Of a DNA stretch of 11,455 nucleotides, positions 6,976 to 11,455 are shown piece after piece. This stretch comes from an uncultured Gammaproteobacteria bacterium (GTDB taxonomy: Bacteria > Pseudomonadota > Gammaproteobacteria > Rariloculales > Rariloculaceae). The position numbers were made by a program, and so were the translations under genes. The stretch lies in assembly GCA_946887385.1 (NCBI GenBank), contig CAMPKU010000140.1, positions 1 through 11,455 on the forward strand. Direction: 5' to 3'. Each line of letters opens with the position of its first letter. Within the stretch, counting starts at the first letter, position 1. The notes under the pieces were generated by a model that searched no databases, had not been told where the DNA came from, and saw only the letters and a list, made by a program, of their open reading frames with translations.

Positions 6976-8682
6976 TCAGGCGCGCGCAGGACCCGGTCCC
7001 GGCGTATGGCCGCGGATGCGCTCCACGTCGGCCGCGCGTTCCGCGTCCCGATGAAGGTGCTCGAGCGACGCCGCGAGCTCCGTCGCGGCAGCGTCTTCGT
7101 CGTCGATGGCCAACGGCCGGTCGGCCACGATGCGTTCGAGATACGGGTAATCGGGGTCGTCCCGCAATGTTTCAAGTACCCGGGCCGTGTTGATGTCGGC
7201 CGTCTCCGCCGCGGCTGCGAACACGCGCCGCAGCAAGTCGGCGCCGGGCTGGTTCAGCGCCTCGAGCCGGGCGGCGTCGGCCGCTTTAGCCGCCGCGCGC
7301 GGATAGTGCAGTGCCAGGTTGATCACCTTCTGTACCACGGTCTTGCGCTTCGGCCCGCCGAGCGTGCGCTGCGGCGCCGGCGCGGCCGGCTTGTCGTCGG
7401 CCATCAAGCCGTCGAGCACGTCCGGCTTCAAATGCAGCGCCGCCCCGAAAGCGTCCATCACGGCCGCACGATAAGTGCCGTCGGGCAGCCGCTTCAGCAG
7501 CGGCTTGGCGATGGCCTGAAATCGCGAGCGGCCGTCCACGCTGCCGAGATCGACTCGCTCCGCGAGCTCCTTCACGAGGAAATCGGATAGCGGTGCAGCC
7601 TTCTCGGCGAGCGCCCGGAATGCGTCGGGGCCATGCGTGCGCACGAACGAATCGGGATCGTCGCCTTCGGGCAGCAGCAGAAACTTCAGCTCGAGCGTGC
7701 CGCCGCCGTACGGCAACGCGGTTTCGAGCGCGCGCCACGCCGCAGCGCGGCCCGCGCGATCGCCGTCGAAGCAAAAGAGGATGCGGTCCGTGAGACGCGT
7801 GAGCCGGCGCAAGTTCTCGGCCGTGGTGGCCGTGCCGAGCGTGGCCACGGTGTTCTCGATGCCGTGCTGCACGAGGCTCGCGACGTCGAGGTAGCCTTCG
7901 GTGACGATGATCTCTTTGGGCCGGCCGGGATTCTGGCGTGCCTCGTACAAGCCGTAGAGCTCGTGGCCTTTACGGAAAACCGGCGTCTCCGGCGAGTTCA
8001 AGTATTTCGGCTCGCCGGAATCGAGCACGCGGCCGCCGAAACCGATGATCTGGCCGCGCGGGGAGTTGCGGATCGGGAACATGATGCGGTCGCGAAAGCG
8101 GTCGTAGCGGCGGCCCGCGTCGTTGGCGATGAGAAGGCCGGCTTGCAGGAGCTTCGCGATGCGCGCGTCCGACGTGCCGAGCGCCTTCAGCACGGTGTCC
8201 CAAGCGTCGGGCGCATAACCGATGCCGAAGCGGCCGGCCGTCGGGCCGTCAATGCCGCGCTTCTTCAGGTACGCGACGGCTTTCTCGCTGCTGCGCAGCG
8301 CCGCGCGGTAGAGCTGATCCGCTTCGCGCAGCAACGCATAGAGCTCGTCGTTCTCGTCTTTGCGTTCCGGAACACCCGTGTTCTCGCGGGGCACCTCCAG
8401 GCCCATCATCTCCGCGAGCGCTTCCACGGCGTCGGGAAATTCCAGGTTGTCGTACGCCATGAGAAAACCGATGGCCGTGCCGTGCGCGCTGCAACCGAAG
8501 CAGTGATAGAACCCCTTCGACGGGCTCACCGTGAACGACGGCGTCTTTTCCCCGTGGAACGGGCACAGGCCTTTGTAGTTACTGCCGGCGCGCTTCAGCG
8601 TGACGCGCGCGCCCACCACCTCGACGATATCGGCTCGTGCAACGAGCTCGTCGATGAAGGATTTGGGGATACGCCCGGCCAT
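6976..8682 (-). CDS. dnaG: DNA primase DnaG
   Basis: A 568-aa primase that lays RNA primers for replication and docks on the DnaB helicase. The N-terminal zinc domain carries Cys40, His43, Cys61 and Cys64 (CPFH ... CFGC). The core domain has RFRDRIMFPIRN (195-206) and IIGFGGRVL. The Toprim metal site shows EGYLD (262-266) and DGD (306-308, in FCFDGDRAG). The last 150 or so residues are a helical DnaB-binding domain, less conserved as usual. The start MAGRIPKSFIDEL matches the family's conserved N-terminus. A TTG 12 codons upstream (8716-8718) would add a poorly conserved extension and is not preferred, although no good ribosome-binding site precedes the ATG. It lies 57 nt after yqeY and is probably translated from the operon message. 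Confidence 0.97.
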   Translation of the reverse strand: MAGRIPKSFIDELVARADIVEVVGARVTLKRAGSNYKGLCPFHGEKTPSFTVSPSKGFYHCFGCSAHGTAIGFLMAYDNLEFPDAVEALAEMMGLEVPRENTGVPERKDENDELYALLREADQLYRAALRSSEKAVAYLKKRGIDGPTAGRFGIGYAPDAWDTVLKALGTSDARIAKLLQAGLLIANDAGRRYDRFRDRIMFPIRNSPRGQIIGFGGRVLDSGEPKYLNSPETPVFRKGHELYGLYEARQNPGRPKEIIVTEGYLDVASLVQHGIENTVATLGTATTAENLRRLTRLTDRILFCFDGDRAGRAAAWRALETALPYGGGTLELKFLLLPEGDDPDSFVRTHGPDAFRALAEKAAPLSDFLVKELAERVDLGSVDGRSRFQAIAKPLLKRLPDGTYRAAVMDAFGAALHLKPDVLDGLMADDKPAAPAPQRTLGGPKRKTVVQKVINLALHYPRAAAKAADAARLEALNQPGADLLRRVFAAAAETADINTARVLETLRDDPDYPYLERIVADRPLAIDDEDAAATELAASLEHLHRDAERAADVERIRGHTPGPGPARA

Positions 8683-8739
8683 TCGGTGCACGGTAGCCGA
8701 GCGGCTGGCCGCCGCCAACGGCGGATTGCGCGCGGCGCT

Positions 8740-9189
8740 CTACTCGGGCGTTAGCATCGTGCGAACGCGGGCGCTCACGGTGCTCATGTCCACGCGGCCC
8801 GCAGCGCGCGTCTTGATGACGCCCATGACTTTGCCGAGATCCTTGACGCTAGTGGCGCCGGCGGCATCGATGCACTCGGCGATGAACGTGTCGAGCTCGG
8901 CTTCGGACAAGGGCTCCGGCAAATAGGTTTGGAGAACCTTGAGCTCCGCTTCCTCCTTCGCCACGAGATCGGCGCGCCCGCCTTCGCGGAACTGCGCGAG
9001 CGAGTCCTTGCCTTGCTTGATCATGCGCTCGATGACGGTCTGCACGCCGGCATCGTCGAGGGGTCTGCGCGTATCGACTTCGCGCTGCTTCACGCCCGCG
9101 AGCGCCATCCGCACCACGCTCAGCCGCGCCTTGTCGCCGCTGCGCATGGCGTCTTTCATGTCTTCCGTTAAACGGTCTTTGAGTGACAT
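8740..9189 (-). CDS. yqeY: GatB/YqeY domain protein
   Basis: A 149-aa soluble protein of the YqeY family, which shares its fold with the tail domain of the GatB amidotransferase subunit. Typical segments are SLKDRLTEDMKDAMRSGDK at the N-terminus, RLSVVRMALAGVKQREVD, MIKQGKDSLAQFREGGRADL, then KVLQTYLPEPLSEAEL and DLGKVMGVIKTRAAGRVDM. The length is standard. The family is suspected of a role linked to tRNA-dependent amidation because of the GatB similarity, but the function in bacteria is not proven. It sits 19 nt after rpsU and 57 nt before dnaG, a placement common in many proteobacteria, so it is very likely co-transcribed with both. Confidence 0.96.
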   Translation of the reverse strand: MSLKDRLTEDMKDAMRSGDKARLSVVRMALAGVKQREVDTRRPLDDAGVQTVIERMIKQGKDSLAQFREGGRADLVAKEEAELKVLQTYLPEPLSEAELDTFIAECIDAAGATSVKDLGKVMGVIKTRAAGRVDMSTVSARVRTMLTPE

Positions 9190-9208
9190 GACCGGGGAAG
9201 CGGGCGAA

Positions 9209-9427
9209 TCAGTAGAGACGGCGACGCCTTGTGGTGGGAGTACGCGAGTTGCGCTTCATGTGGCGCTTCACGGCAGCCGCCTTCTTGCGCTTGCGCTCTT
9301 GCGTGGGTTTCTCGTAAAACTCGCGACGCCGCAGCTCGGTTAAGACACCGGCTTTCTCGCAAGCACGTTTGAAGCGCCGCAACGCTGCATCGAAGTGCTC
9401 GCTCTCTCTTATTCTGACGCCCGGCAT
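9209..9427 (-). CDS. rpsU: 30S ribosomal protein S21
   Basis: A 72-aa very basic protein that almost matches the E. coli S21 pattern. Landmarks are [20 protein letters not shown], then [20 protein letters not shown], then [13 protein letters not shown] and a final RRRRLY. S21 binds the small-subunit platform near the 3' end of 16S rRNA and aids initiation-site selection. It is the first gene of the rpsU-yqeY-dnaG-rpoD operon and is divergent from tsaD across a 105-nt gap. A promoter and a hairpin with a U-tract occur in its leader. The ribosome-binding site is weak (GGGTAG just upstream of the ATG), which is not unusual for this gene. Confidence 0.98.
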   Translation of the reverse strand: MPGVRIRESEHFDAALRRFKRACEKAGVLTELRRREFYEKPTQERKRKKAAAVKRHMKRNSRTPTTRRRRLY

Positions 9428-9458
9428 CGACTACCCGTGAAGTTTTATGGTGGCATGG

Positions 9459-9482
9459 AAAAAATCGCCGGCTCGAGCCGGC
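9459..9482 (-). terminator. terminator-like hairpin in the rpsU leader (possible attenuator)
   Basis: GCCGGCTCGAGCCGGC (9467-9482) is a perfect palindrome that can fold as a 6-bp GC stem with a TCGA loop. On the minus strand it is followed by GA and then six T's (9464-9459). That is the shape of an intrinsic terminator reading toward rpsU. It lies between the predicted promoter and the gene, about 32 nt before the start codon. Confidence 0.5.
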
Positions 9483-9493
9483 AGAAGAGCGGC

Positions 9494-9523
9494 ATATTAG
9501 CTGCGGCTCCCTTAAGCTGTAAA
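9494..9523 (-). promoter_or_regulatory. predicted sigma-70 promoter of the rpsU operon
   Basis: Minus-strand TTTACA (-35, 9518-9523) and TAATAT (-10, 9494-9499) are separated by 18 nt. Each differs from consensus at one or two positions. The predicted start of transcription is near 9487, giving a leader of about 60 nt before the rpsU ATG. Confidence 0.6.
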
Positions 9524-9532
9524 GCCTTACCT

Positions 9533-10558
9533 ATGCGTGTTCTTGGGGTCGAAACGAGCTGCGACGAGACCGGCGTCGCTCTTTACGAGGCTGGCGCCGG
9601 CATCCGTGCGGAACGGCTTGCGAGCCAGGTCGCGCTGCATGCGGCCTATGGGGGGGTGGTGCCGGAGCTCGCCTCCCGCGATCACATCGCCAAGCTGCTG
9701 CCCATGATCGAGGACGTGCTCGCCGACGCGGGCCTCACCCTGCGCGATCTCGACGCGATCGCGTATACCGCCGGCCCCGGGCTCATTGGGGCCTTGATGG
9801 TGGGCGGGTCGCTCGCATCGTCGCTGGCGTACGGGCTCAAGATTCCCGCGATTCCCGTGCATCACCTCGAGGGGCACCTGCTGGCCTGCATGCTCGAGGA
9901 GCCGGCGCCGGAGTTTCCATTCCTGGCGCTGCTGGTCTCGGGCGGCCATTCCCAGCTCATCGACGTGGCCGGCGTAGGCCGGTACCGCATCGTCGGCGAG
10001 ACGCTCGACGACGCGGCCGGCGAGGCGTTCGACAAAGTTGCCCGGCTGCTCGGCTTGCCCTATCCCGGCGGGCCGCAGCTCGCGGCCTTGGCCGAGCACG
10101 GCAACCCCGCTCGTTTCGCCTTGCCGCGGCCGCTCAAGAACCAGGGGCTCGACATGAGCTTCAGCGGCTTGAAGACGGCCGTGCGCTCGACGATCGACTC
10201 GTGCCGCGGCGAGGGCGGCGAGCTGGCCGACCCCGTGCGCGCCGATCTCGCGGCGTCGTTTCAGGCCGCCGTGGTCGATACGCTCACGGCGAAGTGCCAG
10301 CGCGCGCTGCAAGCCACCGGGCTCGCTCGGCTCGTGGTGGCCGGCGGCGTAGGCGCGAACCGCGCCCTGCGCACGAGCCTCGCCGACTTAGGCTCTCGCG
10401 TGGGGGTGCGCGTGTACTATCCGAAGCCGGCGCTGTGCACCGACAACGGCGCCATGATTGCGTATGCAGGTTGGTGTCGCAGAACGGCGGCGACGCGCGT
10501 GCCGCACATCGTGGCGAAACCGCGCTGGCCGCTCGACGAGCTCATGCCTCCCACCTAG
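9533..10558 (+). CDS. tsaD: tRNA N6-adenosine threonylcarbamoyltransferase TsaD
   Basis: A 341-aa protein that transfers the threonylcarbamoyl group to A37 of tRNAs reading ANN codons (t6A), working with TsaB and TsaE. The Kae1/Qri7 ASKHA fold is evident: [16 protein letters not shown] at the N-terminus, [12 protein letters not shown] (40-51), the metal-ligand helix HHLEGH (His111 and His115), [10 protein letters not shown] (133-142), [28 protein letters not shown] and the final ligand region [14 protein letters not shown] (Asp304). The start ATG at 9533 gives the conserved MRVLGVETS beginning; an upstream in-frame ATG (9395) would overlap rpsU and is not credible. It is divergent from rpsU, as in many gammaproteobacteria, and is followed 14 nt later by folB, so the three plus-strand genes probably form one transcript. 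Confidence 0.97.
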   Translation: MRVLGVETSCDETGVALYEAGAGIRAERLASQVALHAAYGGVVPELASRDHIAKLLPMIEDVLADAGLTLRDLDAIAYTAGPGLIGALMVGGSLASSLAYGLKIPAIPVHHLEGHLLACMLEEPAPEFPFLALLVSGGHSQLIDVAGVGRYRIVGETLDDAAGEAFDKVARLLGLPYPGGPQLAALAEHGNPARFALPRPLKNQGLDMSFSGLKTAVRSTIDSCRGEGGELADPVRADLAASFQAAVVDTLTAKCQRALQATGLARLVVAGGVGANRALRTSLADLGSRVGVRVYYPKPALCTDNGAMIAYAGWCRRTAATRVPHIVAKPRWPLDELMPPT

Positions 10559-10562
10559 ATAT

Positions 10563-10567
10563 AAGGA
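10563..10567 (+). promoter_or_regulatory. ribosome-binding site that sets the folB GTG start
   Basis: AAGGA ends 5 nt before the GTG at 10573. No ATG occurs nearby in frame, so this site decides the start. Confidence 0.65.
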
Positions 10568-10572
10568 CGACA

Positions 10573-10935
10573 GTGGACAAGATCTTCCTCCGCGAGCTCA
10601 AGATCGAAACGATCATCGGTTTTTGGGAGTGGGAGCGGCGCATCAAGCAGATGGTCAGCATCGATCTCGAGATCGGCACCGACGCGCGCATCGCCGCGCA
10701 GAGCGATGGGATCGCGGGCACGCTGAACTACGAGCAGCTCGCCAAGCGGCTCGTCGAGTTCGTGGGCGATGCGCAGTACCAGATGGTCGAGGCGTTGGCC
10801 ACGGCCATCGGCGGAATCGTGATTCGCGAGTTCGGCGCACCGTGGGTGAAAGTGTCGGTGGCGAAGCCCGGCGCCGTTGCGGCTGCACGCGACGTGGGTA
10901 TCGTCATCGAGCGCAGCGCGGCCGACTATGCCTGA
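10573..10935 (+). CDS. folB: dihydroneopterin aldolase FolB
   Basis: A 120-aa protein that cleaves 7,8-dihydroneopterin to 6-hydroxymethyl-7,8-dihydropterin and glycolaldehyde in folate synthesis; the family forms octamers. Active-site positions are visible: Glu21 in GFWEWERR, Tyr53 in LNYEQLAKRL, Glu73 in MVEALA and Lys98 in VKVSVAKPGA. The KPGA motif favours FolB over the epimerase FolX. The start is a GTG with a clear AAGGA ribosome-binding site. The frame stays open upstream through the tsaD gene, but that extension is not part of the protein. The stop overlaps the folK start by 8 nt, which points to translational coupling. Confidence 0.95.
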   Translation: MDKIFLRELKIETIIGFWEWERRIKQMVSIDLEIGTDARIAAQSDGIAGTLNYEQLAKRLVEFVGDAQYQMVEALATAIGGIVIREFGAPWVKVSVAKPGAVAAARDVGIVIERSAADYA

Positions 10936-11407
10936 CGTGTTCGTCGGGGCCGGCAGCAATGCCGACCCCGTGCCGCGATTGCGCGCCGGCGTGCAGGAGC
11001 TCACCCTTCGGTTCGGCGCAGTGCGTTGCTCGAGCGTGTATCGCGGCCCCGCACTGGGCGCTACGGCGGCCGCCGAATACTGGAATCTCGTAGTAATGCT
11101 CCGCACGGACATGGGCCTCGATGCGCTGCTCGCCGAGCTGCGCGCAATCGAGCAGCTCGCGGGGCGCCAGCGCGCCGATCCCGCGGTGGTAGAGCTCGAC
11201 CTCGATCTTCTGCTCTACGGAGCGCGCGTCGACGCGGCGCGGCGGCTGCCGCGCCCGGGGATCTACACGCTGCCGTTCGTCGTTGCGCCGCTCTGCGAGC
11301 TGGCGCCCGAGCTCGCGCATCCCGTGACGGGAGAACGCTGTAGAGAAGCCCGGTCCAAGCTTGCCGCGCCTGAGCTGCGCAACGCCGGTGCGCTGGATGC
11401 GCTGTGA
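10928..11407 (+). CDS. folK: 2-amino-4-hydroxy-6-hydroxymethyldihydropteridine pyrophosphokinase (HPPK), divergent
   Basis: A 159-aa protein that acts after FolB: it moves pyrophosphate from ATP to 6-hydroxymethyl-7,8-dihydropterin. Family marks are VFVGAGSN (4-11), CSSVYRGPALG (34-44), YWNLVV with Asn53, LRAIEQLAGR (71-80) and ELDLDLLLYG, which supplies the two metal-binding aspartates (Asp91, Asp93). CELAPELAHPVTG near the end is also typical. The catalytic loop is unusual. The W-G-P-R stretch that normally precedes the aspartates is missing and the loop is about two residues shorter. The E. coli His115 and Arg121 positions appear to be Arg109 and Leu115. The start ATG overlaps the folB stop by 8 nt, which argues for a working pair. 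I call it folK with confidence, but kinetic properties may differ. Confidence 0.9.
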   Translation: MPDVFVGAGSNADPVPRLRAGVQELTLRFGAVRCSSVYRGPALGATAAAEYWNLVVMLRTDMGLDALLAELRAIEQLAGRQRADPAVVELDLDLLLYGARVDAARRLPRPGIYTLPFVVAPLCELAPELAHPVTGERCREARSKLAAPELRNAGALDAL

Positions 11408-11432
11408 AAAAAACCGCGAGGCTACCAGCCTA
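11408..11432 (-). terminator. possible weak terminator of the right-edge minus-strand gene
   Basis: On the minus strand AGGCT GGT AGCCT (11420-11432) forms a 5-bp stem, then CGCGG, then seven T's (11407-11413). The stem overlaps the stop codon of the reductase fragment, and the T-run falls in the folK intergenic gap. The stem is short and the spacing long, so this is tentative. Confidence 0.3.
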
Positions 11433-11455
11433 CGCTGCGCCCGCCGTCGACGGCG
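11422..11455 (-). CDS. C-terminal end of a short-chain dehydrogenase, perhaps pteridine reductase (partial)
   Basis: Only the last ten codons and the TAG stop are in the window: AVDGGRSVGW. The VDGGxS ending is the usual C-terminus of classical short-chain dehydrogenases/reductases. Pterin-active members (FolM / PTR1-like) often end this way and are found next to folB and folK, so a dihydropterin or dihydrofolate reductase is a reasonable guess. The gene converges on folK with 14 nt between stops. With so little sequence, any SDR is possible. Confidence 0.55.
   Translation of the reverse strand, partial: AVDGGRSVGW

Noticed and set aside
7633..8754. 373-codon plus-strand frame opposite dnaG
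   Set aside because: It is antisense to the zinc and Toprim domains of primase and shows only shadow composition.

Overview
This window looks like chromosomal DNA from a high-GC gammaproteobacterium. The main evidence is the divergent tsaD / rpsU arrangement, the rpsU-yqeY-dnaG-rpoD macromolecular synthesis operon, and the specific form of the RpoD, DnaG, S21 and TsaD proteins. A DUF1587/DUF1595/DUF1592 protein of the planctomycete-cytochrome type, which also occurs in Steroidobacter-like lineages, makes that neighbourhood plausible. The exact taxon cannot be fixed from sequence alone.

Layout. Positions 1-1441 (minus): a DUF1592-family protein that runs off the left edge and has lost its normal N-terminus. 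1566-2405 (minus): aldo/keto reductase. 2447-2833 (minus): DUF423 small membrane protein. 2879-3200 (minus): tRNA-Ile(CAU) interrupted in the anticodon loop by a 245-nt self-splicing-type group I intron. 3226-4665 (minus): secreted esterase with a ricin-type trefoil in front of an HSL-like alpha/beta hydrolase. 4666-4950: gene-free stretch with several perfect palindromes and the rpoD terminator hairpin. 4951-9427 (minus): rpoD, dnaG, yqeY and rpsU, transcribed in the order rpsU to rpoD. 9428-9532: divergent control region. 9533-11407 (plus): tsaD, folB, folK. 11422-11455 (minus): last codons of a short-chain dehydrogenase, possibly a pteridine reductase.

How the genes fit together. The rpsU operon couples translation initiation (S21), replication priming (DnaG) and transcription (sigma-70). 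A good sigma-70-like promoter precedes rpsU, and a terminator-shaped hairpin lies immediately downstream of that promoter. The plus-strand group joins tRNA t6A modification (TsaD) to two consecutive folate-biosynthesis steps (FolB, FolK), with a probable pterin-active reductase converging on it.

The most unusual element is the intron-bearing tRNA-Ile(CAU). Its intron sits between anticodon position 36 and position 37, the site known from the Azoarcus tRNA-Ile intron, but it carries an extra stem-loop between P7 and P3. No mobile-element gene, CRISPR array or defence system was seen. Most of the window is conserved housekeeping DNA.
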